Below, in pieces: positions 1-5,820 of a stretch of DNA of 6,027 bases; within the stretch, counting starts at the first letter, position 1; every line of letters begins with the position of its first letter. The stretch spans positions 1-6,027 of the forward strand of contig JAGXLJ010000082.1 in the NCBI GenBank assembly GCA_018334775.1, written 5' to 3'. The position numbers and the translations under genes were made by a program. Below the pieces are notes generated by a model, which was given only the letters and a program-made list of their open reading frames with translations, made no database searches and was not told the origin of the DNA. The stretch is from Halodesulfurarchaeum sp. (lineage in GTDB: Archaea > Halobacteriota > Halobacteria > Halobacteriales > Halobacteriaceae).

Positions 1-1
1 T

Positions 2-649
2 GAAATAGAACTCGTCAACTTGACAAACCGCTTCGCGGCGGATACGACTCTCTCAGTAGAGTCTGTAGATATCTGGACCAATACCTCGATGACAATCGAT
101 CCAGACACCTCCCTCACACTGGAGAGTGGTGAATCCGAGACCCTAACAGGGGAAGTGACGAATTGCGATCCAGGAACGGCGAACGAGGTTGAGGTGACGG
201 TCGAACTCGATGGTGGTGGTGTCTGGGCCAAGATTTTCGGTGACTACTACACTCGAGAGTTTACGGTGACTTGTGAGGAGCCATCTGTGGAAGGGGTTTG
301 GTTCAATGGAGCCGGGACGGTCAATATCGATACCACTGGCCTCGATGAGGTTGACATCCACTATTGGACGACCGAGGATAACCCTGGAGCCAATTCAGGG
401 AACAGTGGAAGTAATTCGGGAGACGGTTCAGGACCGATTAACGTCACGAAAACCGGGACTAATGTAACCGTTGATACCAACTCGAACGTACAGTTGGAGC
501 AGGGCCAAAAAACGGTCGTAGCAGTGGAAATTGAAGGAGGTTTTGACGTCATCTATGCCCATCCGGGATATAACACTAACACCGGCGACATCGATAATTG
601 GGGGAAGGGAGACGGAAATGTAGTAGATGAGTTCCCAACTGTGGAGTAA
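2..649 (+). CDS. Partial secreted surface protein, pilin-like (3' part)
   Basis: The reading frame is open from the left edge to a TAA at 647-649, so the start lies outside the window; the TTG at 20 is probably internal because the frame continues upstream of it (EIELVN). The visible 215 residues are polar and acidic with alternating hydrophobic residues, suggesting beta-sandwich folds. Two cysteines (about residues 55 and 91, in TNCDPG and FTVTCEE) could form a disulfide. A Gly/Ser/Asn linker (about 129-144) separates two halves. N-X-S/T sequons (NLT, NTS, NVT twice) would suit archaeal N-glycosylation outside the cell. Haloarchaea encode many exported pilin-like proteins with a comparable region ending in FTVTC; membership here is inferred, because the diagnostic N-terminal signal/pilin segment is not visible. 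No enzymatic motif is seen. By eye the gene is more A/T-rich than its neighbours. Confidence 0.6.
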   Translation, partial: EIELVNLTNRFAADTTLSVESVDIWTNTSMTIDPDTSLTLESGESETLTGEVTNCDPGTANEVEVTVELDGGGVWAKIFGDYYTREFTVTCEEPSVEGVWFNGAGTVNIDTTGLDEVDIHYWTTEDNPGANSGNSGSNSGDGSGPINVTKTGTNVTVDTNSNVQLEQGQKTVVAVEIEGGFDVIYAHPGYNTNTGDIDNWGKGDGNVVDEFPTVE

Positions 650-823
650 TCGCCCATCTCCAGTTTTCCGAAAGCACCGACAAACAGGGAAGGTGTTTCT
701 ATCCCAATAGTAGACTTGGCAATGACACCGAAGACGGCCAATCTCCTCAGTGCCACAGTGTCGGTTTCTGTGCAGTCGTCACGGTAAGCCATTTATTTAA
801 TTGCCGCCTGCAACTCGTTACTT
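650..823. other. Intergenic region between surface protein and CBS gene
   Basis: This 174-bp spacer holds a short T run (664-667) soon after the upstream stop that could help end transcription, and the TATA box of the CBS gene at its right end. Small inverted repeats (GGTGT 692-696 with ACACC 725-729; CACAG 754-758 with CTGTG 769-773) are too short to interpret. No convincing gene was found on either strand. Confidence 0.5.
791..800 (+). promoter_or_regulatory. TATA box of CBS gene, leaderless promoter
   Basis: The run ATTTATTTAA is centred about 28 bp before the ATG at 824. Archaeal transcription usually starts 24-28 bp downstream of the TATA centre, so the transcript should begin at or within a few bases of the start codon. 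The bases just before the ATG (CAACTCGTTACTT) contain no Shine-Dalgarno sequence, which agrees with a leaderless mRNA. Confidence 0.75.
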
Positions 824-1249
824 ATGAACCCACTCGTCTCGGACCTCATGGAGACCGATGTCGTCACCATCGGGGCCAATCAAACCCTGACGGACGTCGG
901 GACCAAACTCTACGAGACGGGCGTCGGGAGTCTGATCGTCCACTCTGATGAGGCGGTCCCGATGGGGATTATCACCCCACAGGACCTCCTCCAGGCGGTC
1001 GCGGAATCGAGTCGAATTCTGTCCGAAATCGTTGTGACCGAATATATGTCTCGGCCGCTGTTGACCATCGAACAAGACCGACCGGTCCGAAGTGCCGTCA
1101 GGCGAATGAACGAGGAAGGGGTCGAACAACTGGCCATCGTCGACGAGTACGAGGTAATCGGCATTGTTTCCCAAAAGGACGTGCTCACTGCCTACGAATC
1201 CCTTATTCAAGCCGCCCACGAGACCGAACGCCAGCCCCGAACTGATTAG
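824..1249 (+). CDS. Stand-alone two-CBS-domain protein
   Basis: This 141-residue soluble protein is almost entirely one pair of CBS domains (a Bateman module). CBS1 spans about residues 5-58, with DVVTIGANQTL and the terminal GIITPQDLL. CBS2 spans about 72-124, with MSRPLLTIEQD and GIVSQKDVL. The G-I-(I/V)-(T/S)-x-x-D-(L/V)-L ending in both repeats is the family hallmark. Such modules bind adenine nucleotides or related ligands in the cleft between repeats and usually act as energy or ligand sensors for a partner; no partner or catalytic domain is fused here, so the target is unknown. The ATG is fixed by the TATA box about 28 bp upstream. The gene appears monocistronic. Its TAG stop overlaps the stop of the convergent dehydrogenase gene by 4 bp, so any 3' extension of its mRNA is antisense to that gene. 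Confidence 0.93.
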   Translation: MNPLVSDLMETDVVTIGANQTLTDVGTKLYETGVGSLIVHSDEAVPMGIITPQDLLQAVAESSRILSEIVVTEYMSRPLLTIEQDRPVRSAVRRMNEEGVEQLAIVDEYEVIGIVSQKDVLTAYESLIQAAHETERQPRTD

Positions 1250-2238
1250 GGCGCTTCGGGATACCGGGGCGTTGCCAAGTCGATCATCGTCGCCAGTCCT
1301 GGGTCTCCGTCCCGCACGCGCGGGACCGAATTCACGACTACCGCTGGCGTCGTCACGTCGCCGTGGAAACCTCCGTCGACGGTTACGGTGAGGTCGGGTC
1401 TCCCGGTGATTTCGATCTGATCGCGGGGATGATCCGCTCCGAGATACATGCTCAGATCGAGTTCGATAGCCGGTTCACCGTCGACGAACCCCGTTCCGAC
1501 CTGGTGGATGCCAGCCACATCGCCAGCCTCGGCGGTGAAATACTCGCTCTCGGTGCGGCTCTCTACAATGACTGGTTCGATCGTCTCCTCGATGCCGGTC
1601 AGGGTCCAGTCCAGCGCCGCGGCGAGCATCGCGATCGATTCCGGCAAACCGACGTGCCCCGCTTCGGGGGCGATTTCCTCGTTCCACCGCTGCTCGGAGA
1701 GTCCTGCCCCGACCTTCTCCTGGAGGGGTTTCCGCCGCTGGCTGGCGTTCTGAACCCGCGTCACACTAACCGATTCGACTGCCTGGCACGGCGCCGTCAG
1801 CACCGCGGGCAGGGTGTCCATCGCGTAGCCCGGATTGATGCCCGTTCCGAGCACTGTTTGCCCGTGGGAACTGGCGATTTCGTCGAGTTTGGTGGCTGCT
1901 TGGGGATTGTGGTACCAGGGGTAGGAGAGTTCCTCCGTTGTGGAGATCACATCCGCCCCAGCGGCGACCGCGGCTTTGATCTGCTCGTCGATAGCCGTGA
2001 CGTCCGAAATGGTCGAGTGAAAGACCACGTCAGGCGATGCTGCCAACGCGACGTCCGGATCATCCGTGATTTCGACGCCCAGTTCTGTTCCGAGTTCCGC
2101 AACTGTCCCGAGATCTTGGCCGACCTTCTCGGGGTCGATGTCGATGGCCCCGACGAATTCGATTCCCCGGTCGTGAGCGACCTGGACGATGCGTTTGCCG
2201 ATCGGTCCGACGCCGTATTGAACTGCGGTGAGTGTCAT
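1246..2238 (-). CDS. 2,4-diaminopentanoate dehydrogenase-like NAD(P)-dependent oxidoreductase
   Basis: The 330-residue product opens with a Rossmann fold: the glycine motif GVGPIG at about residues 9-14, and GAIDIDPEKVG at 30-40, where Asp33 near the end of the second strand would favour NAD(H). It resembles the dihydrodipicolinate reductase N-terminal fold as found in 2,4-diaminopentanoate dehydrogenase (Ord), including a segment STTEELSYPW (99-108) and GTGINPGYAMDTLP (131-144), typical of that group rather than of true DapB. Known Ord enzymes oxidatively deaminate 2,4-diaminopentanoate in clostridial ornithine fermentation. The other genes of that pathway are not in this window, so the substrate here is unknown. 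The start ATG overlaps the stop of the upstream aminotransferase (ATGA) and follows a GGAGG site by 7 nt, so the pair is probably translationally coupled. Family is fairly secure; exact reaction is not. Confidence 0.85.
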   Translation of the reverse strand: MTLTAVQYGVGPIGKRIVQVAHDRGIEFVGAIDIDPEKVGQDLGTVAELGTELGVEITDDPDVALAASPDVVFHSTISDVTAIDEQIKAAVAAGADVISTTEELSYPWYHNPQAATKLDEIASSHGQTVLGTGINPGYAMDTLPAVLTAPCQAVESVSVTRVQNASQRRKPLQEKVGAGLSEQRWNEEIAPEAGHVGLPESIAMLAAALDWTLTGIEETIEPVIVESRTESEYFTAEAGDVAGIHQVGTGFVDGEPAIELDLSMYLGADHPRDQIEITGRPDLTVTVDGGFHGDVTTPAVVVNSVPRVRDGDPGLATMIDLATPRYPEAP

Positions 2239-3554
2239 AGTATGTCCTCCGTGGTGAGTTCGCGAACTACATCGCGACTGGATTCGAGCAGGTCTTCTAT
2301 CTGTGCTTCAGTTGTCTGGAAGGAAATGCTCCCCATGTGACCGGGGAGATGGTAATGCCCCCGATCGATGAGCCGGTCGTGGAATTCGAGGAGCGCTGAT
2401 CGGTTCGTTTCGGTTTCTACAGCACCGACGTCGGTCAGCGGTTCTTCTGGCTGGAACACCGGAAGGAACAACGAACTCGTTCCGAGAACCTCGGCCTCGA
2501 CACCGAGGTCAGCGAATATCTCTGCAAACCCCGCTCTGACCCGTTCGGACTGGGACTCCGTGTACTCGTAAACCGGCTTCTCTTCGAGCACTTCGAGGGT
2601 CGCTAACCCGGCAGTGGCCGTCATCGGGTTCATCGTGAACGTCCCGCCACCAGCCAGGACTGCCTCGTCTGCAGGCACACCAACTGGCTTTGTCGACTCG
2701 AAGAGATCCTCACGACCGGCGAGGCCCCCGACTGGCAGCCCACCCCCAGCCACTTTTCCGAACGTGGTTAGATCAGGTTCGATACCGATACGAGCCTGAT
2801 AACTGCCCGGTGACACTCTGAAACCCGTCACGACCTCGTCGAATATCAACATCGCGTCGCGGGCCCGTGTCTCCGCACGGAGGAAATCGAGGAACGATTC
2901 CGTGCATTGCATGCCTCCACCGGCCAATAGCATGGGTTCGACGATGATGCCAGCTACGTCGTACGTTTCGAGGAGCTCGGTCACGGCAGCTTCATCATTC
3001 AACGGAAACGCGTGCACATGGTCCGCTACATCGGGGGGAAGGCCACTCGTCGTCGGTTGGTCGAAGGGACTGTGAACGGCCTTCGACAGATCCGTATTGC
3101 CCCCATGCCACCCACCTTCGGCTTTGAGAATGTGCGAGTTCCCGGTTGTGGCCCGAGCGATCCGGACAGCGTACATCGTCGCTTCGGTCCCTGAGGAGGA
3201 AAATCGAAGGCGCTCTGCCGAGGGGAATCGCTGGAGGATCTGTCGCCCGAATTCCAGTCCCAGTTCGTTCGGGATGCCATAATGGAGGCCATCAGCCGCC
3301 TGCGCTTGCACGGCCTCGACGACGTCCGGGTAGGCATGCCCCAGGATGCTCGTTTGGTGATTCATCCAGTAGTCGACGTACTCGTTCCCGTCCACGTCTC
3401 GGATCGTGGCCCCGGTTGCGTGATCCACGTAGAGGGGATGCGGGTCGTGATAGCGAATATTGTGGGACACGCCACCTGGAAAGACCTCAGTCGCGCTCTC
3501 GTGAAGTTGTTCACTCCCGGATCTGTCGGGTGTGGTATTACCACCGGATCCCAT
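2235..3554 (-). CDS. Class III PLP-dependent aminotransferase, glutamate-1-semialdehyde aminomutase-like
   Basis: This 439-residue protein is full length for fold-type I class III aminotransferases. Visible landmarks: N-terminal PGGVSHNIR (26-34), DVDGNEYVDYW (53-63), SSGTEATMYAVRIAR (119-133; phosphate-binding and PLP region), GGWHGG (147-152), IFDEVVTGFR (237-246, with Asp239 expected to bind the PLP pyridine nitrogen), FGKVAGGGLPVGG (265-277, with Lys267 the predicted Schiff-base lysine) and GGTFTMNP (303-310). The closest familiar enzyme is HemL, which makes 5-aminolevulinate, but the HemL GGVNSPVR substrate loop reads GGVSHNIR here and the late HemL segment with its conserved Glu reads LPGHMGSISF. 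It is therefore more likely an aminotransferase or aminomutase for another amino acid (beta-amino-acid transaminases share this look). It is the first gene of a two-gene minus-strand unit with the dehydrogenase. The ATG at 3554 follows a TATA-like box by about 31 bp, and no better upstream start exists. Confidence 0.88.
   Translation of the reverse strand: MGSGGNTTPDRSGSEQLHESATEVFPGGVSHNIRYHDPHPLYVDHATGATIRDVDGNEYVDYWMNHQTSILGHAYPDVVEAVQAQAADGLHYGIPNELGLEFGRQILQRFPSAERLRFSSSGTEATMYAVRIARATTGNSHILKAEGGWHGGNTDLSKAVHSPFDQPTTSGLPPDVADHVHAFPLNDEAAVTELLETYDVAGIIVEPMLLAGGGMQCTESFLDFLRAETRARDAMLIFDEVVTGFRVSPGSYQARIGIEPDLTTFGKVAGGGLPVGGLAGREDLFESTKPVGVPADEAVLAGGGTFTMNPMTATAGLATLEVLEEKPVYEYTESQSERVRAGFAEIFADLGVEAEVLGTSSLFLPVFQPEEPLTDVGAVETETNRSALLEFHDRLIDRGHYHLPGHMGSISFQTTEAQIEDLLESSRDVVRELTTEDIL
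2246..2250 (-). promoter_or_regulatory. Shine-Dalgarno site for the dehydrogenase, inside the upstream gene
   Basis: On the minus strand GGAGG lies 7 nt before the dehydrogenase ATG (2236-2238) and within the last codons of the aminotransferase (Glu-Asp-Ile-Leu). With the 4-bp ATGA overlap this supports the ATG at 2238 as the true start and co-translation from one mRNA. Confidence 0.75.
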
Positions 3555-3580
3555 GTTCGTCTCTTTCTCCCGGTTTCATC

Positions 3581-3589
3581 ATAAAGATA
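3581..3589 (-). promoter_or_regulatory. TATA-like box for the aminotransferase-dehydrogenase unit
   Basis: Read on the minus strand this is TATCTTTAT, centred about 31 bp before the ATG at 3554. Initiation 24-28 bp downstream would give a 5' leader of only about 3-7 nt, so the mRNA is probably nearly leaderless. A GGGAG lies about 11 nt before the ATG but would fall outside or at the edge of such a transcript. Confidence 0.55.
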
Positions 3590-3637
3590 CAGCGTGGAAA
3601 TCGAGGTTTTTGCCGTTGATTGGTCCCCATTCCCGGT

Positions 3638-3647
3638 GTGTTATTTG
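3638..3647 (+). promoter_or_regulatory. Candidate TATA box for the MgtC/DUF4010 gene
   Basis: TGTTATTTGC is the most A/T-rich TATA-like element in the divergent spacer on the plus strand; a second candidate is GAAATATGCC at 3657-3666. Either would give a leader of roughly 35-55 nt before the ATG at 3724. Neither is a strong match, and the spacer also carries the minus-strand promoter. Confidence 0.3.
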
Positions 3648-3694
3648 CTACAGGGTGAAATATGCCCCAAGTATTCCCGATTTGGCACCGAAAC

Positions 3695-3716
3695 GTTAGG
3701 TGAATACCATTCTAAC
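3695..3716. repeat. Small interrupted palindrome just before the MgtC/DUF4010 start
   Basis: GTTA (3695-3698) pairs with TAAC (3713-3716) and GAAT (3702-3705) pairs with ATTC (3709-3712) around an ACC loop, leaving GGT unpaired on one side. The hairpin ends 7 nt before the ATG at 3724. It could be a regulator-binding site or a translation-control hairpin; chance is also possible at this length. Confidence 0.3.
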
Positions 3717-3723
3717 ACCCAGT

Positions 3724-4965
3724 ATGGCGGTTCCATCCCTTTCGGTTGGACTCTCCCTGGCCGTTGCTTTCGGCATCGGGGTAATCATTGGGATGGAACG
3801 CGAACAAAGCGACTCCGCTGGCATTTTCGCTGGAAGCCGCACGTTCCCGCTGTTCGCCCTCTATGGCGGACTCGTCTACACCTTTTTTCCGGACGGATTC
3901 GCGCTCGCGCTACTGGCGATCGCACTGCCGCTCACAGTCGCGTATTCTGGGAAGGTGTATCTGGAGGGCGATCTCGGACTCACGACGTTGGTAGCCGCAC
4001 TTATCACGGTCGTTTTGGGTGCAATGACAGTTCACTCCGAACGGGCGATGATCGCGGCGATCGTCGTGACCGGCGTCATGGTGGTGTTGCTCACCGCAAA
4101 GAGCCGCATTCATACGATCGCCGAAAGCATCGGCGAGGATGAACGCCGGGCCAGCGTGAAGTTTATCGTGGTGGTCCTGATCGTGCTCCCTCTGCTCCCT
4201 GACCGAAGTATGGACCTCCTGCTGGGGCTCAATCCACGCTACGTCTGGTTGATGGTCGTGTTCGTCTCCGGATTGAGTTTTGGAGCATACGTCCTCGGAA
4301 AAACCATTGGGCCCCAGCGGGGGCTTGTTCTGACAGGCGTCCTGGGTGGGTTCGTTTCGTCGACGGCGACGGCTGTTTCGATGGCCGAACGCACCCGTGC
4401 TGCGCCAACTCTTTATCACGTCACGGCCTTCTCTGCGGTCATTGCGTCGGTCGTGATGTTTCCTCGAGCGCTCGTTGAAGTCGCGGTCATCAACCCCAGT
4501 CTGTTGCCACTCGTAATTATTCCGCTCGGGGCAATGACCGTCGCTGGTGCGGTCATTGGGGCTATCGTGTACTGGCGGATCGAGATCGATCACGATGTTG
4601 ATACGACCCTGAAAAACCCGTTTCACCTCAGAACGGCCCTCGTCTTCGGTGCCGTGTTTGCGGCCGTGCTGCTCGTCTCAGAGTACGCGAACGCCTATCT
4701 GGGCGTTTCAGGCGTCTACGGAACGGCCTTTATTTCAGGCCTGGCGGATGTCGACGCGATAACCCTCACGCTGAGTACGCTTGCGGCGGACGGCGAGATT
4801 ACTCGAGAGGTCGCGACGACCGGGATCGTCATCGCAGCGGTGGCTAATACGGCCGTCAAAGCGGGCATCACCTGGGTTTTGGGAACCCGGCAACTGGGAC
4901 AGGTTGTGACCGCTGTTCTGGGAACTGTGGCGATTATTGGCATTCTCATCACGGTTTTCCTGTAG
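3724..4965 (+). CDS. MgtC/SapB and DUF4010 family polytopic membrane protein
   Basis: The product (413 residues from this ATG) is strongly hydrophobic, with about 11-12 likely membrane segments. The N-terminal part has the MgtC/SapB signature: a first helix followed by IGMERE (about 22-27) and FAGSRTFPLFALYGG (35-49). The C-terminal half matches the DUF4010 pattern: NPRYVWLMVVFVSGLSF (170-186), GGFVSSTATAVSMAER (208-223) and SGLADVDAITLTLS (338-351), with conserved polar residues inside membrane segments. The role of this fused family is not established; MgtC itself is linked to growth at low Mg2+, and a transport role is inferred only from topology. An in-frame GTG at 3700 would add 8 residues and directly follows a stop codon; the ATG at 3724 is preferred because it starts close to the first helix, but neither has a good Shine-Dalgarno site. 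It is divergent from the aminotransferase, with the flavin reductase gene 78 bp downstream. Confidence 0.88.
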   Translation: MAVPSLSVGLSLAVAFGIGVIIGMEREQSDSAGIFAGSRTFPLFALYGGLVYTFFPDGFALALLAIALPLTVAYSGKVYLEGDLGLTTLVAALITVVLGAMTVHSERAMIAAIVVTGVMVVLLTAKSRIHTIAESIGEDERRASVKFIVVVLIVLPLLPDRSMDLLLGLNPRYVWLMVVFVSGLSFGAYVLGKTIGPQRGLVLTGVLGGFVSSTATAVSMAERTRAAPTLYHVTAFSAVIASVVMFPRALVEVAVINPSLLPLVIIPLGAMTVAGAVIGAIVYWRIEIDHDVDTTLKNPFHLRTALVFGAVFAAVLLVSEYANAYLGVSGVYGTAFISGLADVDAITLTLSTLAADGEITREVATTGIVIAAVANTAVKAGITWVLGTRQLGQVVTAVLGTVAIIGILITVFL

Positions 4966-5032
4966 TCCTCGGAGGAAAATTGAGGCGGGTGGTTCGGGAA
5001 CCGGAACGCCAATTGGGACCTACCACCGACAA

Positions 5033-5038
5033 GGAGGT
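5033..5038 (+). promoter_or_regulatory. Strong Shine-Dalgarno site of the flavin reductase-like gene
   Basis: GGAGGT lies 5 nt before the ATG at 5044, a near-ideal match to the 16S rRNA tail. It implies a transcript with a leader, either read through from the membrane protein gene or from a weak promoter in the 78-bp spacer (an AAAATT at 4976-4981 is the only A/T-rich spot). It fixes the start codon. Confidence 0.8.
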
Positions 5039-5043
5039 ATCCA

Positions 5044-5706
5044 ATGACTGACGGAAATCGGCCTTCGCATTTCGACGAGATCAGCGAGTTCGACTCCTCA
5101 ACGCTCTTCAAACCTAACGTCCCAGCACTCGTCGTGAGCAACAGCGATGAAACGGGTTCGAACATCATGACTGCGTCGTGGTGGATGGTCGCCGGCTACG
5201 ATCCGTTTCGGTATATGTTGGCCGTGAACCAGAAGAGCTACACCTACGACATCATCGAAGCGAACCCGGAGTTCGTCATGGCAGCCCCCTCGACCGAATT
5301 GGTCGACGCTCTCACACTCGCTGGCATGGTGAGCGGTCGTGATATCGACAAGATCGATCACCTCGGCCTGGAGACGGTGCCCGGCAAGGAAATCGATGTC
5401 CCACTCCTCGCGGACGCGGTTGGAAACATCGAACTGAGCGTCATCGAATCCTTCGAGTTCGAAGGCACGACGTACTACTTTGCCGGCGTGGAGACCGCCC
5501 ATGTGACGACCGGTGGGATGGACGGCCGGCTGTTGTCCCTTGATGCGGATATCCTCGCATACATGGGGAGTGACTGGGCCAAGGAAGATGCCACGACGAA
5601 GCACCGGTATTACGCGGAACTCACGCCGGAGAACCTGCAATCGTTCCCGGGTGACGAGATCGTTGAGTCGCTTCCCGAGGACCTGCGCGAGCAGTTCGAG
5701 GAGTAA
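5044..5706 (+). CDS. Flavin reductase-like FMN-binding split-barrel protein
   Basis: This 220-residue soluble, acidic protein fits the flavin reductase-like / DIM6-NTAB family (FMN-binding split barrel), which includes flavoredoxins and NAD(P)H:flavin oxidoreductases. Family features visible: PALVVSNS (27-34), the FMN-phosphate region NIMTASWWMVAGYDP (40-54), NQKSYTYDII (62-71), NPEFVMAAPS (74-83), the AGMVSGRDIDKID segment (93-105), and the late YMGSD (173-177). Length is near the family norm, with an acidic tail of about 40 residues. Probable role: cytoplasmic FMN-dependent electron transfer or flavin reduction; substrate and partner are not deducible. The start is set by the GGAGGT site. 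It follows the membrane protein gene in the same direction and may be co-transcribed with it. Its TAA stop lies within the left arm of a long palindrome that separates it from the convergent MATE gene. Confidence 0.88.
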   Translation: MTDGNRPSHFDEISEFDSSTLFKPNVPALVVSNSDETGSNIMTASWWMVAGYDPFRYMLAVNQKSYTYDIIEANPEFVMAAPSTELVDALTLAGMVSGRDIDKIDHLGLETVPGKEIDVPLLADAVGNIELSVIESFEFEGTTYYFAGVETAHVTTGGMDGRLLSLDADILAYMGSDWAKEDATTKHRYYAELTPENLQSFPGDEIVESLPEDLREQFEE

Positions 5707-5732
5707 ACTAGCCCACTCTACTCGCTCACGGC

Positions 5733-5757
5733 TTTTTCTCGCGGGCCGAAGGCCCGC
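5733..5757 (+). terminator. Probable terminator of the flavin reductase gene
   Basis: A T5 run (5733-5737) begins 26 nt after the stop and is followed by a perfect 7-bp G/C hairpin, GCGGGCC (5741-5747) and GGCCCGC (5751-5757), with a GAA loop. Archaeal termination depends mainly on T runs, so the T5 is the likely signal on the plus strand. The hairpin would stabilise the 3' end or block the opposing polymerase. Confidence 0.5.
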
Positions 5758-5769
5758 TCGAATGGTTCG

Positions 5770-5784
5770 CGGAACTTCGTTCCG
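5770..5784 (-). terminator. Hairpin downstream of the MATE gene
   Basis: CGGAAC (5770-5775) and GTTCCG (5779-5784) form a perfect 6-bp stem around a 3-nt loop, 37 nt past the MATE stop on the minus strand. No T run follows on that strand, so its role in termination is only suggested by position. Confidence 0.3.
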
Positions 5785-5820
5785 AGCTATCGCCGTTCGC
5801 TTCGGTAAGGGTAGGGTAGT

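Noticed and set aside
553..792. A 79-codon minus-strand frame covering the spacer before the CBS gene
   Set aside because: It overlaps the 3' end of the surface protein gene, starts at the edge of the TATA box of the CBS gene, lacks its own promoter or Shine-Dalgarno site, and has no family resemblance.
1363..2340. A 325-codon open frame on the plus strand opposite the dehydrogenase
   Set aside because: It lies almost wholly antisense to a clear Rossmann-fold gene and yields an Arg/Cys-rich product without family motifs; long antisense frames are expected from G/C-rich third codon positions.
3625..3679. Near-direct repeat CCCC-ATTCCCG and CCCC-AAGTATTCCCG in the divergent spacer
   Set aside because: The copies differ in internal spacing and are short; this is too weak to call as operator sites.
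3910..4626. A 238-codon minus-strand frame opposite the MgtC/DUF4010 gene
   Set aside because: The product is an unusual His/Arg/Asp/Gln-rich string, as expected from the reverse complement of a hydrophobic membrane protein gene; no start signals support it.
4984..5027. Possible riboswitch-like fold in the spacer (GGTTC/GAACC inside GGTGGT/ACCACC)
   Set aside because: The inner loop would be only 2 nt and the outer stem only 6 bp over a 28-nt loop; it matches no RNA family I recognise.
4980..5051. A 23-codon TTG-initiated frame between the membrane protein and flavin reductase genes, preceded by GGAGG at 4971-4975
   Set aside because: The spacing looks right for a leader peptide and it overlaps the next start, but it is very short, uses a rare start codon and nothing in a single sequence shows it is translated.
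5098..5640. A 180-codon minus-strand frame opposite the flavin reductase-like gene
   Set aside because: It mirrors the codon phase of a well-supported gene and shows no recognisable motif.
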